A stretch of 64,000 nucleotides of DNA from positions 54,928,852 through 54,992,851 of the forward strand of contig NC_089584.1 in NCBI RefSeq assembly GCF_019320115.1, written 5' to 3'. Positions 1 through 11,220 of this stretch are shown here, piece after piece. The DNA is from Miscanthus floridulus (Eukaryota > Streptophyta > Magnoliopsida > Poales > Poaceae). The stretch's first letter is position 1, and each line of letters opens with the position of its first letter. The notes under the pieces are model-generated. The model searched no databases, had not been told where the DNA came from, and worked only from the letters and a program-made list of their open reading frames with translations. A program made the position numbers and the translations under genes.

Positions 1-478
1 CTACCCAATGCACTATGGGCTTATAGAACAGCTTATAAAACACCACTCAGGATGTCACTATATCAACTTATCTATGGGAAAACCTATCATCTACCTATGG
101 AGCTAGATTTCAAGGCTCACTAGGGCTTTCAAGCGATGGAACATGGACTTTGAAGCCGCTAGAACCAAGAGGAAGATGCAACTCTCTGAACTTGATGAAT
201 GGCATGAAAAAGCATATCATAACGCCAAGATTTACAAAGAGAGAATGAAGAGATGGCATGACAAGAGGATCAAGAAGAAGGAGTTCGCCCCTAGATATAA
301 GGTATTACTTTTTAATTCCAGGGTAAAATTATTAGGGCATGGAAAACTTCAAAGCAAATGGGAAGGATCATTCAAGGTGATAAGCACTTCATCACATGGA
401 GTGGTAACACTTCAAAATGATGAAGGTACGTTATTCAAGGTAAATGGCCTAGTGTCTCAAGATCTGTCTAGAGCCTAA
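1..478 (+). pseudogene. Ty3/gypsy integrase C-terminal remnant (element G1)
   Basis: This is the tail of a Ty3/gypsy polyprotein that begins before the window. Frame 1 from base 1 encodes the grass gypsy signature ALWAYRTAYKTPLRMS followed by YQLIYGKTYHLPMEL, the last part of the integrase core. A TAG stop (Trp codon TGG to TAG) and a one-base shift near 118-130 move the reading into the frame used from 143. That frame carries KRKMQLSELDEWHEKAYHNA, the KERMKRWHDKRI block and the terminal WEGSFKVI module that joins integrase to the 3' region. The family normally positions cDNA for integration in the nucleus. The stop and the shift make this copy inactive. The wording of the motif points to the Athila/Tat side of Ty3/gypsy rather than the chromoviruses; this is inference. 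Confidence 0.88.
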
Positions 479-1684
479 AAACCACCTGAGGATTTCGATG
501 AGGTAGATTTTCTGATTTTACCATAGATTTACACCTCTGGCATCCTCTTTATGTTTTGTAACATGAAAATATACTTTTCAAGATTAGATAGGGATTAGAA
601 ACCGCCACGAGAAAAACCCACGCATGAAGATGATGTGTGGGGCTGACTAGGCCCCACCTATAGGACGGTCGGCCCACTTGTCATCCGCCTCGCGCTCAGG
701 TTGATTCTCTGCATGTCTTCTAGATCCTTCCTCTCCGCAATCCCACAGTTTTTCAACGGCATTCGGTTTTTCCTCGTTACGAGACCTCTTATGGATAGAT
801 CTTGACCCCTGCTACAAGTTGTTCCCCCCTATATAAGAGAGCCCCTACCTACCTCCATAACCATCCCATCAAAGCCTCCTCTCTCCAACAAGCAGCAAAG
901 CTCTCCTCCTCTCTAGTTCCCATGGCCAACAAAGAGATCGTCCCCCTATGGTTTTGATCTAAACAAGAAGCTCGACGCGCTTGTGCTGAGCATCAGTTCC
1001 TCCAGAGATCACCCCCATTTGCTCAAGCCACTCTTACTTTGCCCAAGCTATCCGTCGCCCGGTGATCAGCTCCACCGCCGCCATGCCCACTTCTTGAAGG
1101 CAAGCCATGCCAACAAGTGCCTCATCTAGATGTCTAGAAGCTAATCATGGTGATGAAGGAGATCAATGTCCTTCCTCTAAAGGGACATGAGGTGCTGACT
1201 GAAGTCAAGACCAACCAGTTTGGAGACTGTCACATGTGCAAAATACAAGTCAGGTCATACCCCTGCTTGAGCATATACGGAGTTTGCGTTATGTCCGAAT
1301 TAGATCAAGGTTGTTCCACCGAAGGAGAAGAAGAGGAAGGCACCATCAACTCTCCTACAAAATGATGAAAAGCATCCACGGATGACCATTGCCCTTTTAG
1401 AGAAGAAGAAGATTGAAGATCTAAGCTGATGTTATCTATACCTTAGAACAGAGGATTGACAAAGAACACGTGTATCGTAGAGTCTACAACACAATTTAAA
1501 CACTTTGAATCATTTTGTTGCTAAGATGAGGAAGTGAGAATTAGGTAGTTAATAATAAGGCATGAGTGGTTAGTTCAAGTGTTTAAAGATAGTATGTTTA
1601 GGTTACTCACTTAGCTTAGATTGTTAGAGTGACTGAAGTTTGTGTTTAGGTTGGTTTGTGTACTAAAGTGCCTTATGATGGAGT
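479..1684 (+). other. Non-coding 3' region of G1, upstream half
   Basis: No coding sequence can be supported here. After the integrase stop the DNA is moderately GC-rich. It holds a TATA-like CTATATAAGAGAG near 830-842 followed by a pyrimidine-rich leader-like stretch, a layout seen in gypsy 3' regions and LTRs. A block near 640-690 (GTGGGG, GGCCCCACCTATAGG, GGCCCAC) resembles a block in the G1 LTR near 9840-9890, so part of this may be an older LTR-derived segment. The small ORF at 1147-1365 has no recognisable domain. The region ends at the copia1 target duplication. Confidence 0.5.
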
Positions 1685-3075
1685 TGAAGGGACCATGACG
1701 CCTAAGAGGGGGGGGCTGAATTAGGCAACTTAAAATTCTAACTCTAAACTATGGCCTCTTTTTCTACCCTTAGCAAAACCTATGCAAAAGATAAACTATC
1801 TAAATGTGCAACTACGGTTTTGCTAATGTGTTGCTATCTCTACCGCAAAACTAGTAATGTAATCAATGTAAATGCGGAAGCTAAAGAGCAAGGTAGAGAT
1901 ATGCAAACTCCCATCGACGACTCTGGTATTTTTACCGAGGTATCAAGAAGCGTGCAAGCTTCCCCCTAGTACTCGTTGGAGCCCCTCGCAAGGGCCAAGC
2001 TCCCGATCGGGTAACTCCGTGGATAGCCTCAGGCCTTCCCCATACGCAAGTGGGTCTCCGACATGCCTTCCGGCAAGCCTCTCCCGGATGCTCCCCGCTG
2101 TCTTCACTATCAAGCTTCCGGCCGAAACACCACGAGCCTTGTTCCCTCCGGTACACGGTGACAGCCACACCACAAACGCGGTTGGTGTGATCTCGCAAGA
2201 CTTCAAGCCCCTCCGATGTACAACAATGGTGCATGCAAGAGGTATGCAAACCTCACTAAACACTAGGCATAAACCTAGAGCAAGCGCATAAGCGGTGGTC
2301 TAATCAACCTAAGCACTTCGCAAAGCACCTACGCTAATCACCTAATGAAACACTAAGCACTATGCAAGTGGAGATCACTAAAATAGTGTATCAACACCCA
2401 TGGTATGTTTCCTCAGCTCCACACCCCTTAAATGGCCGATTGGGGTTGTATTTATAAGCCCCACTGAGAAAGTAGCCGTTGAGGATGAAATCCCACTTTT
2501 CTGCTTCTGACCGGACGCTGAACTCATCCTGACTGGACGCGTCCGGTCGTCCTGACCATTGGAAACACGAATCACCGATCAGACGCTGCCAGCGTCCGGT
2601 CGACTGCCACCGAACATGTCTGGCCGCAGTTCCACCGCTCTAGAACCTCTCTGTACTCGATTAGACGCTGTTGTCCTGCGTTCGGTCGGTTACCGCCAGT
2701 GTCTGGTCTAGCTTCTGGTTGCTACTAATGATGCCTGTCTGCCGAGCCTCCGGTCCAGCGTCCGGTCACAGCTGCCAGCATCCGGTCCAGCGTCCGATCG
2801 CTTCTGCGAGCTCGTTTCTTCATGATATTGCGTACGGCTTGGTTCCTATCTTCATGCTTGGACTTTTCTTGATATCTTGGGTCTTCTCTTGTGCTCCTAA
2901 GGTCTTCCTTATGGTGTTGATCATCGGATCATCATGTCGCCTTCGTCCAAGTCACGTCTTGCACCCTATTGAACTACAAAACAAACACTTGCAAATTAAT
3001 TAGTCCAATTTGGTTGTGTTAGTCATCAAACACCAAAATCCAAAATAAATGGGCCAAGAGTCCATTTTCCTTACA
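1685..3075 (-). repeat. 3' LTR of copia1
   Basis: On the plus strand it runs from TGAAGGGACC to TTTTCCTTACA, reading TG...CA. It is homologous along its length to the repeat at 6604-7979. The U3-side part (about 2500-2800) is crowded with variants of GCGTCCGGTC and its complement. It lacks a 14-base duplication (around AATCTCTCGCAAGG) present in the other LTR near 6915-6930, and has other small length differences. Confidence 0.93.
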
Positions 3076-3091
3076 ATCTCCCCCTTTTTGG
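3076..3091 (-). promoter_or_regulatory. Polypurine tract of copia1
   Basis: The minus strand reads CCAAAAAGGGGGAGAT directly against the start of the 3' LTR. Plus-strand DNA synthesis of copia elements is primed from such a tract. The same tract is next to the 3' LTR of copia2 at 57102-57117. Confidence 0.88.
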
Positions 3092-4255
3092 TGATTGATG
3101 ACAACACGACCAAAGCAAGCAAATAATAAAATTTTGAAATTTAAAAACTACCTACTTGCAAGGATGCAATGCAAGGGGCAAGATTATATGATGCTAAAAG
3201 ATACTACTTGTAAGACTATATAAAAACTTATCTTGCCCTTGCAAATGTCCCCATGTGGTACTATGGATTTAAGCCTTGCTTATAAATTCTTCCCACTACA
3301 TAGGCTAATCCATAATCCACTATCCTCCCTTTCTCGGACCATTACTATAAATTAATGCTTGTTTTTGGTCCTCTAAATTCTCCCCCTTTGGAATTCAAAC
3401 ACCAAAAAGGAAGACATTAGTTGCACAAGGGAGGGTCAAACTTTGTGATCCTTTATTTGTAGAGTGGAATAGATCACAAAATTTGGACTCTCACATTATA
3501 TAGATAAAGCTCCCCCTAAATATATGCATACATATGATAGAAGGCAAAGCATATGCATAATTGGCAAATTTTTGCTCATGGGAATTTAATCTATATAATG
3601 CATGGAGAAAGCATATAAATATCAAAATGAAATCAACATGATGATATTGGTTTAGAAATACCACATGCGGAAACTAATTTGATTTCTTCCACTTGCAACC
3701 GGTGGTGGATCTTTAAAGTATGATGCTTAACTCTAGGGACTCCATTTTCCTTGCAATGAGACTACTACATACATGATAAGCTTGAAAAAGTGTTAGTCTC
3801 AAAGCATCCAACTTGTAGAGTAACCTCCCCATAAATTTGTGCACACAAGTATGGAATACTTGTTGGAAACATGCACATTGATTTTAGAATCAATAATATC
3901 ACTTGAAAGATGACATCTCATGAATATGAGAATCATTTTCGAAGATGATATTTGGGAGAAATTATCTATAATTTGGACTTTGGCACATATTAGATGAACA
4001 ATTGAAGGACAAGCTATGTGCCGTGCTCCTAAACAATTTAAACCATGTAGGTTTGCTTCAAGGATTAAGAATGAAACCGAGCAAGCCTACCATATGATAT
4101 ACCTAGTGTGTGCATGACAAAATATATAAGAATGCAAATGCAAACCTAGGCATGAGGAGTAACTAGATGCTAAAAGATTCCAAAAGTAGGAAAATTTAAA
4201 TCTAAAACCAAATTGAAGTAAATTGAATCTAGTTACCTAACATGGGAAGGAGAAT
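3092..4255 (-). other. Non-coding 3' interior of copia1
   Basis: This AT-rich stretch lies between the end of gag and the 3' LTR. No protease, integrase, reverse transcriptase or RNase H motif can be read on either strand. It resembles the post-pol region of copia2 (57118-58240) in composition and in short phrases such as CTCCCCCT runs. The pol deletion joins gag almost directly to this region. Confidence 0.6.
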
Positions 4256-6330
4256 TTGGGTCCATATTATTCACTAACCCACTTGGCAATGGTTTTGTCC
4301 ATCATGATGCACCCCATGAAATGCATCCATACTTTGCCAAGTCTCCAAATTCCCCGAAGTCCATTGGACTTATCACTTCCCTTTCGAGATCCAAACCTTC
4401 TTGGTGCTCTTTATGTTGGAAATGATTTCTTTTGGCACCCAAAAGCGTTTGACCCCATTGTTGGCTTGCTTGTTCACCTTGATGGCCACCACCTTGTCAT
4501 TTTTTCTTCTTCTTTAACAAGTATGGTGTGGAGGCCTTCTTGTCCACCTTGTTGGTGTAGGTGTTGGAGACCTTGCTTGTTTGTTTTTTCTCCTTCTTCT
4601 TTACTCCTCCCCCATTCTTCACCTTGCACTCATAGGACTTGTGACCTTTCTTGTGGCACATGTAACAAACCACGGTTCGTCCTTCATCAAGCTTCTTCAC
4701 TACATTGATGGCGTTATCTTGATGAAGTTGGGTTTGCTTTGCCTTGCCTTTCACTCGAGTCAAGTCCTTGGTGAGGCGAGCTACTTCTTGCTTGAGTTGC
4801 TCATTCTCCTTTGCAACCTCTTGTGTGCATGTATCTACAACAACTTTCTCAACATAAACTTGGTTGCACAAAGGTGAGTCTAAACATAAATCATTACAAG
4901 AAGTAGAGGCATCCTTTTTAGACATGTTAAAGATAGAACTTTTCTTTTTAGATGCCTTGGTGGGGGATGTACTAACGGCTTCAGGATTAGCAACTTTATT
5001 AGTTAGCTCATCACAATGTTTGCACATGGTTTCCATTTTTGCAAGTAAACTTTTATAAGCATCTTGTGAGCTAGCTAACTTTTCTTTCAATTTTTCATTT
5101 TTCTTTACAAGTTGCTCATCATTGATTGTGCATTCATTTGTTGTTGCACTAGCCTTAAGTTGCTCAATTTTAGTAGATAGTTCAACATTGAGATTAGCAA
5201 AGTTCTCATATTATTCAAGCAAAGTTGTGTATGCTTCTTGTGAACTATCTAGCTTTTATTTTAAGCTTTTGAGCTTCTTTTGTTGACTAGTGCAAACCTT
5301 AGCATAATTAAGATTTTGTTGCACAATTTCATGATAAGAAGGTATATCATCATCACTATCACTCTCACTATATGATGAGCTTTCATTACCTCGTGCCATA
5401 AGACACACATGAGAAGAGCTTGATGATGAGTGCTTGTGACCTCGCCTCTTGTGATGGTGTTCTTCTTCGCTTGAAGAATCATCCCATGATCTTATTGATG
5501 TGAGGGCTTGGTTCTTGCACACCTTCTTTGTCTTGGGTGTGGGCTTGTTTGGACAAACTTCCACAAAGTGCCCAACTCGCTGCATCCATAGCATCCTCTC
5601 TTTCTTTGCTCATTTCTTTGATTGGTGAAAATGAAGATCCTTGAATTTGGATGGGCACACCCTTGACATTGAGCCTTGGGATCATCTTTTCAACCTTGTT
5701 GATTAATTTGATTGATTCTTCATCAAGGTCAGAGGTGGAGGAGGAAGATTGATCATCATCACTTGAATCTTCATCATCATCATCTTCTTCTTCTTCATAT
5801 TCACTTGAGGAGCTTGAGCTTGAGCTTGAGCTTGTCTCAACTTGCTTTCTCTTCATCTTCTTTTTCTTGCTACATGCGAGAGCTTTGCCTTTGCTCGATG
5901 AACAGGCTTCTTCTTGACCCATCTTACGTGACATTTCAAATGCCACTAACTTGCCAATGGCAATGCCCAGGGTCATGGTGCTCAAGTTCTCCACTTTGTG
6001 AAGGATGGTGATGATGCTTGCATATTTCTTTTGTGGTAGCACGGAGATGATCTTCCTCACTGATGTCCGCATCATCTAGCTTTATTAATCCTATTGAATG
6101 GAGCTCATTGATAATTAGATTCAAATGAGAATACATATCACGAACAAGCTCATCATCATTCATTGTAAAGGAATCTTAATTTTGTTTAGCTAGACAATGT
6201 TTTTGCTCATGGACATTACTTGTGCCAGTCATAGAGCTCTTGGAGTTTTAACCTAAATTTCATATGCCAGTATTTAAAGTGAACACTTGGTTAAACACAT
6301 CCATGCTAAATGATTCAAATAAGCAATTTT
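4256..6330 (-). pseudogene. Gag of copia1, broken
   Basis: Read on the minus strand, gag begins in decayed form near 6330, where phrases such as LQELHDGTSNVREQKHCLAK can be followed with changes. It continues through the open frames 6163-5936, 6075-5479, 5594-5256 and 5090-4497, which need frame changes to join. Visible parts in order: the capsid segment around MNDDELVRDMY; a serine- and acid-rich linker; a first knuckle region with GHFVEVCPNKP, whose first cysteines are changed (MLWMQRVGHF); an Asp/Ser/His-rich hinge; a coiled-coil segment; a good second zinc knuckle CYMCHKKGHKSYEC; and a Lys-rich tail ending with a decayed FWVPK-type motif near 4430. Gag packages the element's RNA in cytoplasmic particles. 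Several shifts make this copy non-functional. Confidence 0.85.
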
Positions 6331-6588
6331 TAGCTCTAGCATTGAAATGCATTTCTTTTTCATCACTCTTTGTGGGTTTTTTCGGGATTCTTGATGGGTT
6401 TCATCCTGTCACGAGTGACTCTCCATACACCCAAATCAACCTGCCTCAAGGTGGCAAGCCATTCTAGCCTTATAGTAAGGGAAGTTAGTGTCCGTCAAAG
6501 TACAGGAGGCCTAGAGGTATCCATCCCAACCACTATAAATAGAGTCGGCTCAACGGCGGTTAAGTCAAAGGTCCAAATTGAGCCAATC

Positions 6589-6601
6589 GGCTCTGATACC
6601 A
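6589..6601 (-). promoter_or_regulatory. Primer-binding site of copia1 (tRNA-iMet)
   Basis: The minus strand reads TGGTATCAGAGCC, complementary to the 3' end of plant initiator methionine tRNA, two bases inside the 5' LTR. This is the standard Ty1/copia primer site. It fixes the element's orientation and the LTR boundary. Confidence 0.92.
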
Positions 6602-6603
6602 AT

Positions 6604-7979
6604 TGAAGGGACCATGATGCCTAAGAGGGGGGGTGAATTAGGCAACTTAAAATTCTAACTCTAAACTATAGCCTCTTTTTCTACCCTTAGCAAAACCTAT
6701 GCAAAAGATAAACTATCTAAATAGTGCAACTACTGGTTTTGCTAATGTGTTGCTATCTCTACCTACAAAAGGAGTAATGTAATCAATGTAAATGCGGAAG
6801 CTAATAGAGCAAGGTAGAGATATGTAAACTCCCATCGACGACTCCAGGTATTTTTACCGAGGTATCGAGAAGCGCTGCAAGCTTCCCCCTAGTACTCGTT
6901 GGAGCCCCTCGCAAGGAATCTCTCGCAAGGGCCAAGCTCCTGGTCGGGTAACTCCGTGGATAGCCTCGGGCCTTCCCCATGCGCAAGTGGGTCTCCAACG
7001 TGCCTTCCGGCATGCCTCTCCCGGATGCTCCCCGCCGTCTTCACTATCAAGCTTCCGGCCAAAACGCCACGAGCCTTGTTCCCTCTGGTACACGCTGACG
7101 GCCACACCACAAACGCGGTTGCTGTGATCTCGCAAGACTTCAAGCCCCTCCGATGTACAACAATGGTGCATGGAAGCACCGGGTAGCAAGAGGTATGCAA
7201 ACCTCACTAAACTCTAGGCCTAAACCTAGAGCAAGCGCATAAGCGGTGGTCTAATCAACCTAAGCACTTCGCAAAGCACCTACGCTAATCACCTAATGAA
7301 ACACTAAGCACTATGCAAGTGGATATCACTAAAATGGTGTATCAACACCCTTGGTATGTTTTCTCAGCTCCACACCCCTCAAATGGCTGGTTGGGGATTG
7401 TATTTATAAGCCCCACTGAGAAAGTAGCCATTGGGGATGAAATCCCGCTTTTCTACTACTGACTGGACGCTGAACTTGTCCTGACTGGACACGTCCGGTC
7501 GTCCCGACTGTTGGAGCCACAAATCATCGATCGGACGCTGCCAGCGTCTGGTCGCAGTTCCATCGCTCTGGAACCTCTCTGTACTCGATCGGACGCTGTT
7601 GTCCTGTGTCCGATCGGTTGCCACTAGCGTCCGATCGCTGCTGATGACGCCTGTCTGCCGAGCCTCTGGTCCATCATCCGGTCATAGCTGCCAGCGTCCG
7701 GTCGCTTCTGCGAGCTCGTTTCTTCACGATCTTGCATATGAATTGGTTCCTATCTTCATGCTTGGACTTTGCTTGATATCTTGGTTCTTCTCTTGTGCTC
7801 CTAAGGTCTTGCTTATGGTGTTGATCATCGGATCATCACATCGCCTTCATCCAAGTCACGTCTTGCACCCTATTGAACTACAAAACAAACACTTGCAAAT
7901 TCATTAGTCCAATTTGGTTGTGTTAGTCATTAAACACCAAAATCCAAAGTAAATGGGCCAAGGGTCCATTTTCCTTATA
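6604..7979 (-). repeat. 5' LTR of copia1
   Basis: Homologous to 1685-3075. On the plus strand it begins TGAAGGGACC and ends TTTTCCTTATA, where the terminal CA has become TA. It carries the GCGTCCGGTC-type motif cluster near 7480-7710. The flanking GGAGT at 7980-7984 matches 1680-1684 exactly. Confidence 0.92.
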
Positions 7980-7984
7980 GGAGT

Positions 7985-9575
7985 CTCATTATTATTATCT
8001 GTTCTCTATTTCTTTTGGATATGTGTTTTGTCTCCACATGTTGTGCATAAAGGTATATAGGAAAACACATGTGGGGGAGACACACCGCAACAAGATGGAA
8101 TTCGATCCTAAAAATTATGAAATTCAAAAAGCAATGGATCAAAAACCATGCTCGCCAAAGTTAGACCGAAATGAACCCAAGAGTGGGCCGCCCGACCTCC
8201 TACATGGGCCGGTTGGCCCAGCCTAGTTCCACCTCGCCTCGCGCTTCATCCACGATCAGGTTTGAGCCCAATACACTCTATTTTCATGTTTTGCTTTTCG
8301 TTTCGAATCAAATTAAAGATCCTTTGATAAACAACTTTAAAAATGAGGAAAGATTATTGCAGTCATGACTAAAGGACAGACTCATATAATACTTTTCCTA
8401 GAAGTAATGTTACTGTTGGGAACTTTTTTAGGGACCCCATGTTACTTAAGTTGTTGAGGAATGAGATATAGTAGAATAATAAGAATTTGATTCTTGATGT
8501 CTCGTTATTGGAGAATTTTATTCCAAATAGTAAAATGAATAGCTACACCTCTCCTTTATGGTAAGCAATGTCCTACCAAAGCCATATATAGACTAGAGAA
8601 ACCTTCTACATATATTACTTGTTATTGTGTTGAGTTTGGTGAAACCTTGTGACCCTTGTTGAGAAATTTATCATGCTCTCAAGATCAAGATCGCGTACAC
8701 TCCACATATACATGCTTGCTCCTACACTGGGGGTACACAACAACATGTTTTCCATCCACTCAAAAATGTTCTACTCGTATATTGGGAATAGACACAAAAA
8801 ATATGATTGTTCGGATAAATGCTCCAAGTTCTTGTAAATGTCTCTCTTAAAAAGTTTCAATTGCAGAAAAAGAGGCACGGGCTATGCAAGAGTTTTTTAG
8901 AAAAAGAAAAAGTATTGGAAAAAATGGACAAGTGTCTGAGATATCTAAAACAATGGGTACTCAGATGCTAGCCTGATAAAAAAGGAGAAAGAAAAAAATG
9001 AATAAGATAGCCCATGTTTTCTTGCAAAGTATTTTCAAGTTTCAAACAAGAGGCATGTTTCAATGAGCATAGTAGAATTAGGTTAGCCACCACATACTCA
9101 TCCACACACATGCACATCTTGATCTAAGAGTATGACATTTTTCTCCTTGGATCCTTGTTTTGACTTTATAATATATGCAATGCAAGTATGATTTCATATT
9201 CATCCCTACTTGAGCTCCACATAAGCTTTTAGAAGTAGGTAAAAAGAAGGCAAGAACATCAATGCCTTGGTGAGGATCTAAAAATACCATATATATAGAG
9301 TGATTTGAGAGTACTATAAAAGGAGAAGGTAAGCTATGTTTTGTTTTGAAAAATCTTAAATGTTTCTCCAATTGACTTGAATGAAGGAAGATGGTGATCT
9401 GTTTCAAGCTGTTCCATTCTTCAACCGCCCAAAGTTTCATGATAGACACTTTGAATCCTGCAGTGCATGTGTGATTGGGAATGGTTTTATGTTGATAACT
9501 TGTCCTAAGGTTATGTCTTGACTAATCCATCCTTTTATCGAGGATGAGTAAAAGCCTAAGTGTGGGGGAGTTTAT
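7985..9575 (+). other. Non-coding 3' region of G1, downstream half
   Basis: This AT-rich sequence has no supportable gene. From about 8440 to 9330 it matches 51250-52092 in order, with shared phrases such as TGACCCTTGTTGAGA, TAGAATTAGGTTAGCCACCA and TGATCTAAGAGTATG. That marks it as a family-specific 3' interior segment. A polypurine-like CACATGTGGGGGAGAC occurs at 8068-8083, well before the tract used at the LTR. The segment ends with GTGTGGGGGAG directly before the LTR. Confidence 0.7.
9560..9570 (+). promoter_or_regulatory. Polypurine tract of G1
   Basis: The sequence GTGTGGGGGAG lies a few bases upstream of the LTR start TGACGG. It is the usual plus-strand primer position in Ty3/gypsy elements, and it shows that the LTR to the right is the 3' LTR. 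Confidence 0.75.
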
Positions 9576-10803
9576 TGACGGTAGTTAACATTCATCATAA
9601 ACCATCAATATAACTTGTATAAATGACTAAAATAGATCTCCAATGTAGACATAGGGGTTTAAACTAACAAATTCCATGAGTTTTGGTGAATCTGTGTTTC
9701 CAACAGGATTTAATCACAAAATCGCCAAGGAGGACCTATTTGTCAAAGGAAATTATGGAATTTTGCCGCGTAAACAGTGTTTGAAGACTCTAGAAGACTC
9801 TAGGAGGCTCTCCACCAAAGCAGAGCTCATGCCCCTAACATGTGGGGCCAGCCGGCCCCACCTATAGGCTGGCCGGCCTATGGGTCCCACATGTCAGTCC
9901 CCCGTCGCTATGTTGGTTCTTCACTGCCATAAGGATTGCATCTCTGCCATTTATTCAAGTTGATTTGATCCGAGGGCTCAGGATTGACGCTGCGGCCTAT
10001 ATATACCTACCTGGACCCCCTCCTCCAGGGCATTGGCATTTGATCCTAAGAGCCTCAGGGCCAGAAACCCTAATCCATATTTCCACCAGGATGAGAGCTA
10101 GCAATCAAGAGAAGATTAGTCCTCCATAGGATCTAGTCTTGTATTAGAGATAGAGAGATAGAGTGAGAGGGAAGAGCTTTGGAGGAGTCCCAGCCTGTCG
10201 GTGCTCTCTATACGGCTTGTACCCTGGCGGAATAAAGTTCTTCTTGAGCTTGCTTCTGAGATTTCTCTGGTAATCGACTTCTAATTCAAGTAAGCATCTT
10301 GTTCGTATTGTTCTTTAGGTTTGCGACTCTCTTTTGAGTACTTAAATCCTTGTAGCTCCTAGGCTAAAGTAGTATTCATAGTGTAAGCGTGGTGCTTAGA
10401 CTCGGTTACTCGTGGATGTACCCTATTTTCCGGATTGGTGGTAGCTCATAAAGGTGACTCTTATAGCCTCGTTGAATCCTTTGTAGTCCACCTTACGTTA
10501 GTAGGCCTAGCAGGACTTTGTTACTATAGGAAACATACTCCGCCAATGTGTTCTCTAGTAATATACCTAGAATTGATCAATAGAAGACAAAGCTTACCGA
10601 AGTTAGAACTAGAAGACCTTAGCAGTCTCTTCTACGCTCCTGTTATCTAGCCTTGATTGTGAAATTGGTTAAGTTAGATTTGGTTATTCTCACACATGTT
10701 TCCTCAAGTTTGATATAAAATTGGGTACTCCCGGTGAAGTTCTACATCGGTATAATATCCGTGCGCTTGCGGATTGCTCTATGTGCATTATTTTATACCA
10801 ACA
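9576..10803 (+). repeat. 3' LTR of G1
   Basis: It begins TGACGGTAGTTAAC and ends TATACCAACA, about 1.23 kb, with TG...CA ends. A TATA-like CCTATATATACC is near 9997, followed by a transcribed-type leader. The GGCCGGCC-rich block at 9849-9885 is an imperfect palindrome. The matching 5' LTR is outside the window, so the target duplication cannot be checked. No ORF inside is convincing. Confidence 0.8.
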
Positions 10804-11220
10804 GTCCTCTTGCATTTTTTGCCCTAGCCATGTTGATTCATGAAACCTGCAAAACTGCACAAAGATGGCTAGTCAAAAACTTACGAAATTTGATGTATAC
10901 TTCCTATTAATTCACAATTCAATTGATGTACTTCAGCATTCGGGCAACAATGCACCTATGTGAGTGTGATGGCTTCCAATTGAATTACAATGCACCAAAC
11001 TTCAAATGACTTTAGCGGTACTTTTCAGCGAACGAACAATGTTTTCCTCTCACAACAAATCACCATAAGCCGAATTTCAGCGAAATGAACTAGGCCCCTA
11101 AACCAGGAACATTGCAATTAATTCTTACGAGAGATAGCGAGGAGGCCCGGGCGCCTTTAGATTGAATGACTACGAGGTCAGCGCCTTAGGCTTCCGAGGT
11201 AGGTAGCGGCGCGAGATACG
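10804..11220. other. Intergenic, with a small DNA-element fragment
   Basis: I see no gene. Around 11020-11105 the phrases TTTTCCTCTCACAACAAATC, ATAAGCCGAATTTCAGCG and AACTAGGCCCCTAA resemble the inner and end parts of the small MITE at 25012-25119, so this is probably a degraded relative of that family. Confidence 0.35.

Larger units (their letters stand above)
1685..7979 (-). mobile_element. Complete gag-only Ty1/copia element (copia1, Maximus/SIRE-like)
   Basis: The element has two LTRs of about 1.39 and 1.38 kb, both bounded by TG...(C/T)A, and an exact 5-bp target duplication GGAGT at 1680-1684 and 7980-7984. A primer site matching initiator tRNA-Met (TGGTATCAGAGCC, minus strand) is next to the right LTR, and a polypurine tract (AAAAAGGGGGAGAT, minus strand) is next to the left LTR. 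The interior of about 3.5 kb encodes only gag, with two zinc-knuckle regions. Protease, integrase, reverse transcriptase and RNase H are absent, unlike copia2 at the right end of the window. It is therefore an internally deleted, non-autonomous member that needed outside enzymes to move. The LTRs differ by scattered changes and small indels, so the insertion is not very recent. Confidence 0.93.
1..10803 (+). mobile_element. Ty3/gypsy element G1, 3' part, split by copia1
   Basis: The segments 1-1684 and 7985-10803 belong to one plus-strand Ty3/gypsy element whose 5' part lies outside the window. In order they hold the integrase C-terminus, about 2.8 kb of non-coding 3' sequence, a polypurine tract and one LTR. 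The minus-strand element copia1 (1685-7979) sits between them with a perfect GGAGT duplication, so removing it rejoins G1. A second copy of the G1 3' region is at 51250-52092. The long non-coding stretch between pol and the LTR is typical of Tat/Athila-type grass elements. Family assignment is inference. Confidence 0.75.

Noticed and set aside
4256..4877. Plus-strand ORFs opposite copia1 gag
   Set aside because: They are shadows of the minus-strand gag, which has the zinc knuckle and coiled coil.
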